DNA of 64,000 nt, taken from positions 1,984,001 to 2,048,000 of the forward strand of contig NZ_CP097636.1 of assembly GCF_023573145.1 (NCBI RefSeq). Direction: 5' to 3'. The position numbers and the translations under genes were made by a program. Each line of letters starts with the position of its first letter. The stretch's first letter is position 1. Source of the DNA: Aquincola tertiaricarbonis. GTDB lineage: Bacteria; Pseudomonadota; Gammaproteobacteria; Burkholderiales; Burkholderiaceae_C. The notes beneath the pieces are model-generated. The model was not told the origin of the DNA. It ran no database searches and saw nothing but the letters and a program-made list of their open reading frames with translations. This document shows, in pieces, positions 8,223 through 17,060 of this stretch.

Positions 8223-10418
8223 TCACAGCTGGATGTTCTTCAAGGGCAAGTCGCGCACCCGCTTGCCGGTGGCGGCGAACAGGGCGTTGAGCACCGCCGG
8301 TGCCGCCACCGCGATGGTCGGCTCACCGACGCCGCCCCAGAAGCCACCGGACGGCATCGCGATGACCTCGACCTTGGGCATCTCGTCCAGGCGCATCACG
8401 TTGTAGGTGTCGAAGTTGCGCTGCTCGATGCGACCTTCCTTGACGGTGCACTCTCCGTACAGCGCGGCCGACAGGCCATAGACGAAGGAGCCGGCGATTT
8501 GCGCCTCCACCTGCTGCGGATTGACCACGTGACCGCAGTCGGTGGCGGCGACGATGCGGTGGATCTTCAGCTTGCCGTCGGTCACCGACACCTCGGCCGC
8601 TGCGGCCACATAGGCGCCGAAGCCCATGATCTGCGCCAGGCCGCGGCCAATGCCGGGCGCGGGCTGGCTGCCCCAGCCGATGCCCCTGGCCGCCGCCTCC
8701 AGCACCGCCAGGTGCTTGGGATGCTGGGCCATCAGCTGACGGCGGAAGGTTAGCGGATCGGCGCCTGCGGCGTGCGCCAGCTCGTCGATGAAGCACTCCA
8801 GGTACACCGCGTTCTGGTTGAGGTTGACGCCACGCCAGGCACCCGGCCGCACATGCGGGTTGCGCATCGCGTGGTCGACCAGCAGGTGCGGGAAGGTATA
8901 GCCGATGGCCATCTCCGCACCGTCCTTGACCAGGCCCTGGTAGATGATCGGATCGCCCCCTTCCGGCGTCAGGCGTGCAGGCGCGTGGTACGCAAAGATG
9001 GACTGCCCGGCGATGCGCATGTGCAGGGCCTGCACCTGGCCCTTGTCATCCAGCGCAGCACGCAGCCGGCAGCGTGACACCGGGTGGTAGCGGCCCTGGG
9101 CCATGTCCTCCTCGCGGGTCCACATCATCTTCACCGGCGTGTTCGGCACCTGCCGGGCGATCAAGGTCGCGATGCGCACGTAGTCGGTGTAGAGCCGGCG
9201 GCCGAAGCTGCCGCCGATGCGCATGTTGTGCACCTCGCAGGCGCTGGCCGGCAGCCCGGCGGCCCGGGCCATCTCGTCGAGGGCGGCGTCGGCCACCTGC
9301 GTCGGGCCCCACATCTCGCAGCGCTCGGGGGTCCAGCGCACCGTGGCGGCCAGGATCTCCATCGGCGCGTGGTTCTGGTACGGGTAGCTGTACTCGGCTT
9401 CGATGAGGCGCGTGCCCGGCGATTGCGCAGCCCGGCCCAGCACCGCCCGGGCGTCACCGGCCTGGTGGCCGACATAGGCCTTGTCCGCGGCCAGCCCCTC
9501 GCGCAGCAGGTCGGCGATGGTCTGGCTGGAGGTCTGGGCGGCGGGGCCTTCGTCCCAGGTGATGGGCAGCGCCTCCAGCGCCGTCTTGGCACGCCAGAAG
9601 GTGTCGGCCACCACGGCCACGGTGGACTCGTCCACCCGCAGAACCTGCTTGACGCCGCGGCGCTTGAGGACCTCGGTGGCGCCGAAGCTGACCAGCTTGC
9701 CGCCATGCACCGGGCAGGCCTTGGGCACGGCCACCAGCATGCCGGGCATGCGGAAGTCGGCACCGTAGACCAGGCTGCCGTCCAGCTTGTCGAGCGTGTC
9801 GATGCGCTTGAGCGGCTGGCCGGCGATCGTCCACAGCTTGGGGTCCTTGAGCGGCACGTTCTCCGGCGGCTGCAGCCGGGCGGCGCTGGCGGCCACCGCG
9901 CCGTAGGTGGTCTGGCGGCCGCTGGCGGCGTGCCGGATCACCCCCTTGCTCACCGTGCATTGGGCGGCCGGCACGTTCCATCCCTCGGCCGCAGCCTGCA
10001 CCAGCATGGCCCGGGCGGTGGCGCCGCCGCGGCGCACGTACTCGTGCGAGCCGCGGATGGCGCGCGAGCCGCCGGTGGACAGGTCGCGCCAGACGTTCTG
10101 GCGGCTGCGGTTGGCACCGGGCTTGACGAGCTCGAAGCGCACCTTGGCCCAGTCGCATTCCAGCTCCTCGGCCACCAGCTGCGCCAGGCCGGTGAGCGAG
10201 CCCTGGCCCATCTCGGTGCGGGCGATGCGGATGATCACGGTGTCATCGCGCTGCACCACCACCCAGGCATTGACCTCGGCCGGCGCCGACTGCGCCACGG
10301 CAGGCTGCGGCGGCACGAGCGAGAAGCCGAACACGAAAGCACCTGCAGCGGCGCCGCTGCCGGCCAGGAAACCACGGCGCGAGATGCTGCCCGCGGTCGT
10401 CGATGGGGTCATGTCCAT
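8223..10418 (-). CDS. Molybdopterin-binding large subunit, isoquinoline 1-oxidoreductase beta (IorB) type
   Basis: Large subunit of a xanthine-oxidase-family molybdenum hydroxylase, 731 residues. It begins with a twin-arginine signal (SRRGFLAGSGAAAG, hydrophobic stretch, AQ), so the folded cofactor-loaded complex is predicted to be exported to the periplasm. The body shows the tandem molybdopterin-binding pattern of the IorB/aldehyde-oxidase type (EMGQGSLTGLAQLVAEEL near residue 60; MRIGGSFGRRLYTDYVRIA near 410; WGGVGEPTIAVAAPAVLNAL near the C-terminus). The Fe-S subunit lies 6 nt upstream, so they form one heterodimer. The enzyme would hydroxylate an N-heterocycle or aldehyde; the exact substrate is not shown. 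It depends on molybdate, which the mod operon at 56-59 kb could supply. Confidence 0.92.
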   Translation of the reverse strand: MDMTPSTTAGSISRRGFLAGSGAAAGAFVFGFSLVPPQPAVAQSAPAEVNAWVVVQRDDTVIIRIARTEMGQGSLTGLAQLVAEELECDWAKVRFELVKPGANRSRQNVWRDLSTGGSRAIRGSHEYVRRGGATARAMLVQAAAEGWNVPAAQCTVSKGVIRHAASGRQTTYGAVAASAARLQPPENVPLKDPKLWTIAGQPLKRIDTLDKLDGSLVYGADFRMPGMLVAVPKACPVHGGKLVSFGATEVLKRRGVKQVLRVDESTVAVVADTFWRAKTALEALPITWDEGPAAQTSSQTIADLLREGLAADKAYVGHQAGDARAVLGRAAQSPGTRLIEAEYSYPYQNHAPMEILAATVRWTPERCEMWGPTQVADAALDEMARAAGLPASACEVHNMRIGGSFGRRLYTDYVRIATLIARQVPNTPVKMMWTREEDMAQGRYHPVSRCRLRAALDDKGQVQALHMRIAGQSIFAYHAPARLTPEGGDPIIYQGLVKDGAEMAIGYTFPHLLVDHAMRNPHVRPGAWRGVNLNQNAVYLECFIDELAHAAGADPLTFRRQLMAQHPKHLAVLEAAARGIGWGSQPAPGIGRGLAQIMGFGAYVAAAAEVSVTDGKLKIHRIVAATDCGHVVNPQQVEAQIAGSFVYGLSAALYGECTVKEGRIEQRNFDTYNVMRLDEMPKVEVIAMPSGGFWGGVGEPTIAVAAPAVLNALFAATGKRVRDLPLKNIQL

Positions 10419-10424
10419 GGTGGC

Positions 10425-10937
10425 TTACCTCCCTGCAGCGGTGGCGACGTCGGCCGCAGCGGGCGCAGCGGACGCCCCTGCCGCCATGCGGCGGGCGGCC
10501 AGCTGGATGCCCTGCAACACGCGGCCATAGGTGCCGCAGCGGCAGATGTTGCCGATCTCGGAGCGGATGTCTTCTTCGCTCGGGTTGGGGTTGCGGGCCA
10601 GCAGGGCCGAGGCGGCCATCAGCATGCCGGCCTGGCAATAGCCGCACTGCGCCACGTCCAGCTCGGCCCAGGCCTGCTGCAGCGGATGCGGACGGCCGGG
10701 TTGGCCCAGCCCTTCGATGGTCACGATCTTCTGCGTCGGCTCGATCGCCGACACCGGCATCACGCAGCAGCGCACGGCGGCGCCGTCGACGTGCACGGTG
10801 CAGGCGCCGCACTGGGCGATGCCGCAACCGTACTTGGCGCCGGTGAGGCCGACGTGATCGCGCAGCACCCACAGCAGCGGTGTGTCTTCCTCGACGTCCA
10901 CCGTGCGCACTTGTCCGTTGATGTTCAGTCTGGCCAT
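10425..10937 (-). CDS. (2Fe-2S)-binding small subunit, isoquinoline 1-oxidoreductase alpha (IorA) type
   Basis: Electron-transfer subunit of the molybdenum hydroxylase, 170 residues. The plant-type ferredoxin [2Fe-2S] site uses Cys38, Cys43 and Cys46 (YGCGIAQCGACTVH) with a fourth Cys at 57/58. The C-terminal helical domain holds the second cluster through CGYC and CRC. GAGGAC precedes the ATG. It is the first gene of the operon with the large subunit. It has no signal of its own, which fits export as a complex on the partner's twin-arginine signal. The C-terminus is Ala-rich and low in complexity. Confidence 0.93.
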   Translation of the reverse strand: MARLNINGQVRTVDVEEDTPLLWVLRDHVGLTGAKYGCGIAQCGACTVHVDGAAVRCCVMPVSAIEPTQKIVTIEGLGQPGRPHPLQQAWAELDVAQCGYCQAGMLMAASALLARNPNPSEEDIRSEIGNICRCGTYGRVLQGIQLAARRMAAGASAAPAAADVATAAGR

Positions 10938-11034
10938 GGCTGTCCTCGGGTTGGCGGGAGGCGGTCAGGGGGCAGGCCTGCGGGCCTGGCACGACGATGA
11001 TGGGCATGCGCAGCCGACGGGCGGCATCGCGCCT

Positions 11035-11067
11035 GCGGCGGTGCACTGTAGGCAAGCGGCGGTGCAC
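11035..11067. repeat. 12-bp direct repeat upstream of the hydroxylase operon
   Basis: GCGGCGGTGCAC occurs at 11035-11046 and again at 11056-11067, 21 bp apart (two helical turns), about 100 bp upstream of the hydroxylase start at 10937. Exact direct repeats on the same face of the helix suggest a regulator site; no regulator gene is adjacent, so the partner is unknown. Confidence 0.45.
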
Positions 11068-11234
11068 CCGCTAGATGACTGCGGCTTGTCCCTGTATCAA
11101 CCCCAGCTTGCAGGTGAACCCCGCCCAATCGGGAAAGGCGCGTTACCGGTGCGGGATGCAGCACACCATCGTGCAGCCACCGCGGCATGCATAGCGCGCT
11201 TGGGCCGAGCCGCCAGGAGAGACCTGCTGCTTTT

Positions 11235-11324
11235 GGTGCGCACGCACCAGTTTCTGTCGACAGCGTCGGGATGACGCTGGACCCGTGCACCCGTGTAGCG
11301 CGAAGGCCCCGGTGATCGGGGCCT
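11235..11324 (+). other. Cluster of short perfect hairpins in the ABC operon leader
   Basis: Three inverted repeats follow one another: GGTGCG/CGCACC (11235-11240, 11243-11248), CAGCGTC/GACGCTG (11261-11267, 11273-11279) and AGGCCCCG/CGGGGCCT (11304-11311, 11317-11324, 5-nt loop). The last could terminate or attenuate transcription, although no U-tract follows. A structured leader is possible; high GC also generates hairpins by chance. Confidence 0.35.
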
Positions 11325-11382
11325 CGTGAACGCCCGTTGCCCCGCAGCTGGCCTGGCACGCGAGATGCGTTAGCTCCCGTCG

Positions 11383-11410
11383 GTATTACCAATCAATCCA
11401 TCCGTAATAA
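11383..11410. promoter_or_regulatory. NikR-geometry inverted repeat before the nitrogen operon
   Basis: GTATTA at 11383-11388 and TAATAA at 11405-11410 form an imperfect inverted repeat separated by exactly 16 bp; the extended arms read GGTATTAC and GTAATAACC. Escherichia coli NikR binds GTATGA-N16-TCATAC, so the half-site length and spacing match. It ends 21 bp before the ATG at 11432, where binding would block transcription or translation. The operon's last gene encodes a NikR-like protein, which makes autoregulation plausible. Confidence 0.5.
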
Positions 11411-11431
11411 CCGTCGACGGGGCAGATCACG

Positions 11432-12436
11432 ATGTTTTTCAAAGCGCTGACTCAACGTCTGACCAGGGGCTTCCAGGCCCTGGTCGTCACCTCCGCCCTG
11501 CTGGGCAGCCAGGCCAGCGGGGCGGCCGAGCCCCTCAAGATCGGCTACAGCGACTGGCCGGGCTGGGTGGCCTGGCAGGTGGCCATCGAGAAGGACTGGT
11601 TCAAGCAGGCCGGGGTCGCGGTCAAGTTCGAATGGTTCGATTACTCGGCCTCGATGGAGGCTTTTGCCGCGGGCAAGATCGACGCGGTCACGGTCACCAA
11701 CGGCGACGCCCTGGTCACCGGGGCCGGTGGCGCCAAGAGCGTGATGATCATGCTCACCGACTACTCCAACGGCAACGACATGATCGTGGGCCGGCCCGGC
11801 ATCAAGTCGCTGCAGGACCTGAAGGGCAAGAAGGTGGCGGTGGAGGCCGGCCTGGTCGAGCATCTGCTGCTGCTCAACGGCCTGAAGAAGGCGGGCATGA
11901 AGGAGTCCGACGTCACGCTGGTCAATGCCAAGACCAACGAGATGCCGCAGGTGCTGGCCTCGGGCGAAGTGGCCGCGGTGGGCGCCTGGCAGCCGATCGC
12001 CGGTCAGGCCATCAAGGCCGTGCCGGGGGCCAGACCCCTGCTCACCTCGGCCGATGAACCCGGCCTGATCTACGACGTGCTCACCGTCAACCCGGCCAGC
12101 CTGGCCAACCGCAAGGCCGATTGGCAGAAGGTGGTGGCCGTGTGGGACAAGGTGGTGGCCTACATCGAAGACCCCAAGACCCAGCCGGATGCGGTGAAGA
12201 TCATGGCGGCGCGCGTGGGTGTGCCGCCGGCCACCTACACCCAGTTCCTCAAGGGCACGAAGTTGCTGTCACTGGCCGAAGGCAAGAAGGTGATGGTCAA
12301 GGCCGAGGGCTTCAAGTCGCTCTACGGGTCGAGCCAGATCGCTGACGACTTCAACGTGAAGAACGGCGTCTACAAGACGCCGCAGAAGGTCGACACCTAC
12401 ATCGACCCGAGCCTGACCAACGCCGCAGCCAAGTAA
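11432..12436 (+). CDS. NitT/TauT-type ABC transporter substrate-binding protein
   Basis: Periplasmic solute receptor of 334 residues with a signal peptide (about residues 1-31, ending in ASGA-AEP). The mature start [18 protein letters not shown] and the segments [30 protein letters not shown] and [12 protein letters not shown] resemble, from memory, receptors encoded beside urea carboxylase or guanidine-utilisation genes. That suggests a small nitrogen compound such as a guanidino or urea derivative, but this is inference. It is the first gene of an operon with permease, ATPase, creatininase-family hydrolase, glnT and a NikR-like regulator, and is preceded by an operator-like inverted repeat. 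Confidence 0.88.
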   Translation: MFFKALTQRLTRGFQALVVTSALLGSQASGAAEPLKIGYSDWPGWVAWQVAIEKDWFKQAGVAVKFEWFDYSASMEAFAAGKIDAVTVTNGDALVTGAGGAKSVMIMLTDYSNGNDMIVGRPGIKSLQDLKGKKVAVEAGLVEHLLLLNGLKKAGMKESDVTLVNAKTNEMPQVLASGEVAAVGAWQPIAGQAIKAVPGARPLLTSADEPGLIYDVLTVNPASLANRKADWQKVVAVWDKVVAYIEDPKTQPDAVKIMAARVGVPPATYTQFLKGTKLLSLAEGKKVMVKAEGFKSLYGSSQIADDFNVKNGVYKTPQKVDTYIDPSLTNAAAK

Positions 12437-12454
12437 GGCCGGCCCAGCCTCGTC

Positions 12455-13444
12455 ATGCCTCGCCAGCCGCACGCCACCATGAAGCAGACCGGCCTGCGGG
12501 CCATCCGCGCCCCCTTGTCGGCCACGCAGCGGCTGGTGCTGGGCATCGGGTCCTTCGTGCTGCCGCTGCTGCTGTGGTGCGCCGTCAGCTACCTGCCTTT
12601 CGTGTGGCATCCGCTGGTGCTGGTGAGCGACCCCGGCGGTGTCGACTACTTCGAGCCCGGCATGCGGGTGGAAGCAGGCGTCTTCGCCGACGAGGTGAAG
12701 GCGATGCGCGAGTCCGGCGCCGCCTTGCCCCAGGGGGTGCCGGCCAACCCGGTGTATCTGCCCGCCCCGCACGAGGTGGCGCAGGCCTTCTACACCGGCT
12801 TCACCACCCCGCCCGAGCAGAAGGATGCGCCCTGGCTGCACCAGAGCCTGTGGCACAGCATGCAGATCATCTTCTGGGGCTTCCTGATCTCGTCGCTGAT
12901 CGGTGTGCCGCTGGGCATTCTGTGCGGCACCTACAGCGCCCTGGCGCGGCTCCACGAGCCCTTCATCGAGTTCTTCCGCTACCTGCCGGCACCGGCTTTC
13001 GGCGCCCTGGCCGTGGCCATCCTGGGCATCCACGACGGTCCCAAGATCGCCATCATCGTCATCGGCACGCTGTTCCAGCAGGTGCTGATCGTGGCCAACA
13101 CCACCCGCCAGCTGGACCACAGCCTGCTGGAGGCGGCCATGACCATGGGCAACCGCGGCGCCCGGCTGCTGCTCAAGGTGGTGGTGCCCGGCATCCTGCC
13201 GCAGCTCTACCGCGACCAGCGTGTGCTGCTGGGCTGGGCCTGGACCTACCTCATCGTGGCCGAGCTGATCGGCACCAGCTCCGGCATCACCTTCTTCATC
13301 ACCCAGCAGGCCCGCTACCAGCACTTCGACAAGGTCTATGCCGCGATCCTGATGATCGGCCTCATCGGCCTGGGCATCGACCTGCTGCTGGCCTGGCTGG
13401 GTCGCCGGCTCTTTCCGTGGCTGCCGCCGCGCAGCCAGCATTGA
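12455..13444 (+). CDS. ABC transporter permease (NitT/TauT family)
   Basis: Inner-membrane subunit of the importer, 329 residues. The N-terminal membrane helix is followed by an unusually long polar insertion of about 70 residues (VSDPGGVDYFEPGM through NPVYLPAPHEV) before the conserved BPD_transp core. The EAA loop that docks the ATPase reads EAAMTMGNRGARLLLKVVVP. This longer layout is what I recall for permeases in urea-carboxylase-linked clusters. An in-frame ATG at 12479 is an alternative start; neither has a strong ribosome site. It lies 18 bp after the receptor gene. Confidence 0.9.
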   Translation: MPRQPHATMKQTGLRAIRAPLSATQRLVLGIGSFVLPLLLWCAVSYLPFVWHPLVLVSDPGGVDYFEPGMRVEAGVFADEVKAMRESGAALPQGVPANPVYLPAPHEVAQAFYTGFTTPPEQKDAPWLHQSLWHSMQIIFWGFLISSLIGVPLGILCGTYSALARLHEPFIEFFRYLPAPAFGALAVAILGIHDGPKIAIIVIGTLFQQVLIVANTTRQLDHSLLEAAMTMGNRGARLLLKVVVPGILPQLYRDQRVLLGWAWTYLIVAELIGTSSGITFFITQQARYQHFDKVYAAILMIGLIGLGIDLLLAWLGRRLFPWLPPRSQH

Positions 13445-13456
13445 GGGCAGTCCACC

Positions 13457-14359
13457 ATGAGCCAGTCGTACCTGCAGCAAAGCGAGGCCGTGCGGGCGCG
13501 CTTCGAGCGCCTCAAGGCCCGCGAGGTCATCCTCGAGGTCCAGGGCCTGGGCAAGGCCTACGCGGCGCCGCAAGGGCAGGTCACGGCCTTGAAGGGCATC
13601 GACCTGCGCATCCACCGCCGTGAATTCGTCTGCGTGATCGGACCCTCGGGCTGCGGCAAGTCCACCCTCATCCGCATCCTGGCCGGGCTGGAGCAGGCCA
13701 GCAGCGGCGAGGTGCTGCTCGATGGCCAGCCCGTCACCGGCCCCGGCAAGGACCGCGGGATGGTCTTCCAGGGCTACACGCTGTTTCCGTGGCTGAACGT
13801 GCTGCGCAACGTCATGTTCGGGCTGGAGACCCAGGGCGCCAGTCGCCACGAGGCGCAGGCCCAGGCGCGCCAGTGGCTGGACCTGGTGGGCCTGAGCGCT
13901 TTCGCCCATCACTTCCCGCACCAGCTGTCGGGCGGCATGAAGCAGCGCGTGGCCATCGCCCGGGCACTGGCCATCCAGCCCCGCATCCTGCTGATGGACG
14001 AACCCTTCGGTGCCCTCGACGCACAGACCCGCGCCCGCATGCAGGCCCACCTGCTCGAGATCTGGAAAAACATCGACATCACGGTGCTCTTCATCACCCA
14101 TGACCTGGACGAAGCCATCTTCCTGGCCGACCGCATCCTGGTGCTCAAGGCCCACCCCGGCGAGGTGCAGGAGCTGATCGAGGTGCCGGTGCCGCGGCCG
14201 CGTTCGGCCGCCCAGGTGGGCAGCCCCGAATTCCAGGCCACCAAGGCCCGGCTGGAAGCGCTCATCCACCCGCCCCAGGCGGCGTCCGATGCCGCAGCGC
14301 CTGACGACGTGGTGCCGCACCTGATCCGCTTCACGCACGTCTCCGACAACGTGGAGTGA
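13457..14359 (+). CDS. ABC transporter ATP-binding protein (NitT/TauT family)
   Basis: Cytoplasmic ATPase subunit of the importer, 300 residues. Walker A is GPSGCGKST, the Q-loop [12 protein letters not shown], the signature LSGGMKQR, Walker [14 protein letters not shown] and the H-loop FITHDLDEA. The N-terminal 28 residues before the ABC fold and the C-terminal ~45 residues are extra to the minimal domain. The C-terminal extension ends in [16 protein letters not shown] and could have a regulatory role. It lies 12 bp after the permease gene. Confidence 0.94.
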   Translation: MSQSYLQQSEAVRARFERLKAREVILEVQGLGKAYAAPQGQVTALKGIDLRIHRREFVCVIGPSGCGKSTLIRILAGLEQASSGEVLLDGQPVTGPGKDRGMVFQGYTLFPWLNVLRNVMFGLETQGASRHEAQAQARQWLDLVGLSAFAHHFPHQLSGGMKQRVAIARALAIQPRILLMDEPFGALDAQTRARMQAHLLEIWKNIDITVLFITHDLDEAIFLADRILVLKAHPGEVQELIEVPVPRPRSAAQVGSPEFQATKARLEALIHPPQAASDAAAPDDVVPHLIRFTHVSDNVE

Positions 14360-14387
14360 GCGCTTTGCTTTCAAGGAGGACATGACC

Positions 14388-15146
14388 ATGTTCTGGTCGG
14401 AACTCACCTGGGCCGAACTGCCCGACACGCTCCAGGCCGCCGCGCAGGCCGCCATCCTGCCGGTGGGCGCCACGGAGCAGCACGGGCCCCACATGGGCTG
14501 CGGCATGGACAGCGTCATCGCCGACCACCTGTGCCGCGCCGTCGCGCGCAACACCGGCGTGCCGATGCTGCCCACGCTGCCGTATGGCTGCTCCCTGGGC
14601 CACAGCCGCCGCTGGCCCGGCACCATCCCCGTGCAGCCGATCACCCTGATCGAGCTGGTCAAGCAGATCGGTGACGGCGCCTACCACTCGGGCGTGCGCC
14701 GGCTCTTCATCGTCAACACCCACGTCACCAACGCCGCCCCGCTGCGCTGCGCGCTGGAGATGCTGCGCGCCGAGCACGACGACCTGATGGTGGCGGTCAT
14801 CAACTCGCCGGCCATCAGCGAGCGCGTGCGGCGCTTTCACTTTGCCGATGCCGAAGACTGGCATGCCAACGATGCCGAAACCTCGCTGATGCTGGCGCTG
14901 GCGCCCGAGATGGTGCGGCCCGATCTGCTGAGCCAGGCCGACGATCCCGACCGCACCGAAGGCCAGGTGTTCGCGCACCCGGTCAACCGCACCAGCCTCA
15001 ACGGCGTGACCGGCACGCCCAGCCTGGCCACGGCCGACAAGGGCCGCGAGGGCTTCGATTGGATGGTGGAAGACCTGTCGGCCCTGGTGCGCCGCGGCCT
15101 CACCCAGACCCCACCCCTGGCCCATTCCTTCTTCGACCGCGTCTGA
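14388..15146 (+). CDS. Creatininase-family amidohydrolase
   Basis: Metal-dependent hydrolase of the creatininase/MftE family, 252 residues. I chose ATG 14388 over 14382 because AAGGAGGA at 14373-14380 is 7 nt before it. Metal-site motifs are present: [13 protein letters not shown] (Glu and His), GMDS (Asp) and [10 protein letters not shown] (Glu). The canonical NGHGGN segment is replaced by VNTHVTN: the His is kept but the glycines are gone, so substrate binding probably differs from creatininase. The position between an ABC importer and glnT suggests hydrolysis of an amide or cyclic guanidino compound that yields ammonia or an amine. The exact reaction is unknown. Confidence 0.85.
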   Translation: MFWSELTWAELPDTLQAAAQAAILPVGATEQHGPHMGCGMDSVIADHLCRAVARNTGVPMLPTLPYGCSLGHSRRWPGTIPVQPITLIELVKQIGDGAYHSGVRRLFIVNTHVTNAAPLRCALEMLRAEHDDLMVAVINSPAISERVRRFHFADAEDWHANDAETSLMLALAPEMVRPDLLSQADDPDRTEGQVFAHPVNRTSLNGVTGTPSLATADKGREGFDWMVEDLSALVRRGLTQTPPLAHSFFDRV

Positions 15147-15189
15147 GTCCGACGGCGCGCCCTTCCCTCCATCCCCGCAGAGTCATCCC

Positions 15190-16551
15190 ATGCACACCCC
15201 TGAAGACATCCAGGCCCTCCAGCAAGCCCTCAAGGCCAAGGGCGTGAAGTACTGCATCGGCGCCTACGTCGACATCCACGGCATCCAGAAGGGCAAGGTC
15301 GTGCCCATCGACCACCTGCCCCAGATGGCCGCAGGCTCGGAGCGCTACACCGGCTATGCCCTCGATGGCCTGGGGCAGGCACCCAACGAGGACGAGCTCA
15401 CCTCCATCCCCGACCTCCACCACGTCGTCCAGCTGCCCTGGGAGCCCACCGTCGCCTGGATGCCGGCCGACAACGCCTTCCAGGGCAAGCCCTACCCCTT
15501 GAGCACCCGCGTGGCGCTGAAGAACGTGCTGGCCCAGGCCGCCGAGATGGGCTTTGGCATGAACCTGGGCATCGAGTGCGAGATCTACCTGCTCAAGCAA
15601 GGCGCCGATGGCCGCCTGAGCGTGCCCAACCCGAACGACAAGCTGGTCAAGCCCTGCTACGACGTCCAGGGCTTCCTGGACAGCATGGGCTGGCTGGACA
15701 AGGTCGCCACCTGCATCAACGACCTGGGCTGGGACCTGTACTCCTTCGACCACGAAGACGCCAATGGCCAGTTCGAGTTCGACTTCAACTACGCCGATGC
15801 GCTGACCACCTGCGACCGCATGACCTTCTTCCGCATGATGGCCAAGCACTACGCCAAGGAGGAGGGTCTGCTGGCCACCATGATGCCCAAGCCTTTTGCC
15901 GACAAGACCGGCACCGGCGCGCACTTCAACATGTCGCTCTACGACCTGAAAACCGGCAAGAATCTGTTCGCCTGCGACCCGAAGGAAGACCCCCGCGGCA
16001 TCGGCCTCACGCCGCTGGGCTACCAGTTCGTGGCCGGCATCCTCAAGCACGGCCGCGCCTTGTGCGCCGCCTTCGCGCCCACGGTCAACAGCTACAAGCG
16101 CCTGGTGCGCCGCGGCGCCATGAGCTACTTCTCGTGGGCGCCGGTGTTCAACTCGTACGGCTCGAACAACCGCACCAACTCGGTCCGCATCCCGGCCGGC
16201 GGCGGACGCTGCGAGTCGCGCAATGCCGATGGCGCGGTGAACCCCTACCTGGCCGCCACCCTGGCGCTGGCCGCCGGCCTGGAGGGCATCCGCGAGGCGC
16301 TGAATCCGGGAGCGCCCAACGAAGATAATCTGTACGAGCTGGACGATGCCCAGCGCCGCGAGCGCGGCATCGACTTCCTGCCCCAGACCCTGCAGGAAGC
16401 CGTGCAGGCCTTTGCCGCCGACCCGCTGGTGGAACGCACCCTCGGCAAGGCGCTGCGGGACGAATTCATCAAGTACAAGACCCAGGAATGGGAGGCCTAC
16501 CACCTGTCGGTGAGCCAGTGGGAAGTCGAGCGCTACAGCCACATGTTCTGA
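15190..16551 (+). CDS. glnT: Type III glutamine synthetase (GlnT family)
   Basis: ATP-dependent glutamate-ammonia ligase of the GlnT group, 453 residues. The metal-binding glutamates lie in GIECEIYLL and [14 protein letters not shown], the catalytic-domain HFN motif in GTGAHFNMS, and the nucleotide/glutamate site in [19 protein letters not shown] and [10 protein letters not shown]. Gamma-glutamylmethylamide synthetases belong to the same fold family and cannot be excluded. In the operon it would capture ammonia, or possibly an amine, released by the upstream hydrolase. The stop at 16551 is 5 nt before the NikR-like gene. Confidence 0.9.
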   Translation: MHTPEDIQALQQALKAKGVKYCIGAYVDIHGIQKGKVVPIDHLPQMAAGSERYTGYALDGLGQAPNEDELTSIPDLHHVVQLPWEPTVAWMPADNAFQGKPYPLSTRVALKNVLAQAAEMGFGMNLGIECEIYLLKQGADGRLSVPNPNDKLVKPCYDVQGFLDSMGWLDKVATCINDLGWDLYSFDHEDANGQFEFDFNYADALTTCDRMTFFRMMAKHYAKEEGLLATMMPKPFADKTGTGAHFNMSLYDLKTGKNLFACDPKEDPRGIGLTPLGYQFVAGILKHGRALCAAFAPTVNSYKRLVRRGAMSYFSWAPVFNSYGSNNRTNSVRIPAGGGRCESRNADGAVNPYLAATLALAAGLEGIREALNPGAPNEDNLYELDDAQRRERGIDFLPQTLQEAVQAFAADPLVERTLGKALRDEFIKYKTQEWEAYHLSVSQWEVERYSHMF

Positions 16552-16556
16552 CACCG

Positions 16557-17030
16557 ATGGACGACCAACCCCCCTCGCCTTCGGCCGAAGGCCGCGCCAG
16601 CCCGGTCACGCGCATCAGCATCTCGATGCCGGAAGACCTGCTGACCGACCTCGACGACATGGTGGCCGCCCGCGGCTTCGAGAGCCGCTCCCAGGCCATC
16701 GCCACCATGATCCACGAGCAGCTGCTGGAGCACAAAAGGCAGCTCGGCCAACAGGTGATGGTGGGCACGATCACCCTCTTCTACGACCGCTCGGTGCGCG
16801 GGCTGCAGAAGCAGCTGGCCGACCTGCAGTGCGAGCACATCGACGAGGTCATCAGCTCGCTGCACGTGCACCTGGCCCAGAACCAGATGATGGAGGTGGT
16901 GCTGGTGCAGGGTCCGGCCGCCAAGCTGCAGGCCATCGCCAACGAGATGATCACCCCACGCGGGGTGATCACCGGCCGCCTTCAGCTCATGGCGGCGACG
17001 ATTCCGCCGCTGCATCCGTTGCCGGGGTGA
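16557..17030 (+). CDS. NikR-like ribbon-helix-helix regulator with altered metal ligands
   Basis: Transcription factor of 157 residues with a NikR-type ribbon-helix-helix domain (RISISMPEDLLTDLDDMVAA, then SRSQAIATMI) and a C-terminal ACT-like metal domain. The His pair of the nickel site is kept (LHVHL, His103/His105, equivalent to E. coli His87/His89). The other two ligands differ: the position of His76 is Cys92 (LQCEH), and the position of Cys95 is Met111 (NQMME). A site of two His, one Cys and one Met would favour a softer metal or a different effector. The N-terminal ~18 residues are an extension. It is coupled to glnT, 5 nt upstream, and may bind the inverted repeat at 11383-11410. Confidence 0.85.
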   Translation: MDDQPPSPSAEGRASPVTRISISMPEDLLTDLDDMVAARGFESRSQAIATMIHEQLLEHKRQLGQQVMVGTITLFYDRSVRGLQKQLADLQCEHIDEVISSLHVHLAQNQMMEVVLVQGPAAKLQAIANEMITPRGVITGRLQLMAATIPPLHPLPG

Positions 17031-17060
17031 CGCACGGCGCTGCCGGGGGGGCGGCGGCCA

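Larger units (their letters stand above)
10938..11431 (+). other. Divergent intergenic region between the hydroxylase and ABC-transporter operons
   Basis: A 494-bp stretch with no convincing gene. It must hold the promoters of iorA-type (minus) and the ABC transporter operon (plus). It contains a 12-bp direct repeat near the hydroxylase side, a series of short perfect hairpins, and an inverted repeat close to the transporter start codon, each listed separately. I compared it by eye with the guanidine riboswitch classes that often precede related transporters and did not find their conserved motifs. Confidence 0.6.

Noticed and set aside
11304..11324. Guanidine (ykkC-type) riboswitch before the ABC transporter
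   Set aside because: Considered because related transporters often have one, but I could not find the conserved segments of classes I-III; only generic hairpins are present.
12269..14662. A 797-codon minus-strand frame across the ABC transporter operon
   Set aside because: The plus strand encodes clear permease and ATPase motifs; the antisense frame has none.
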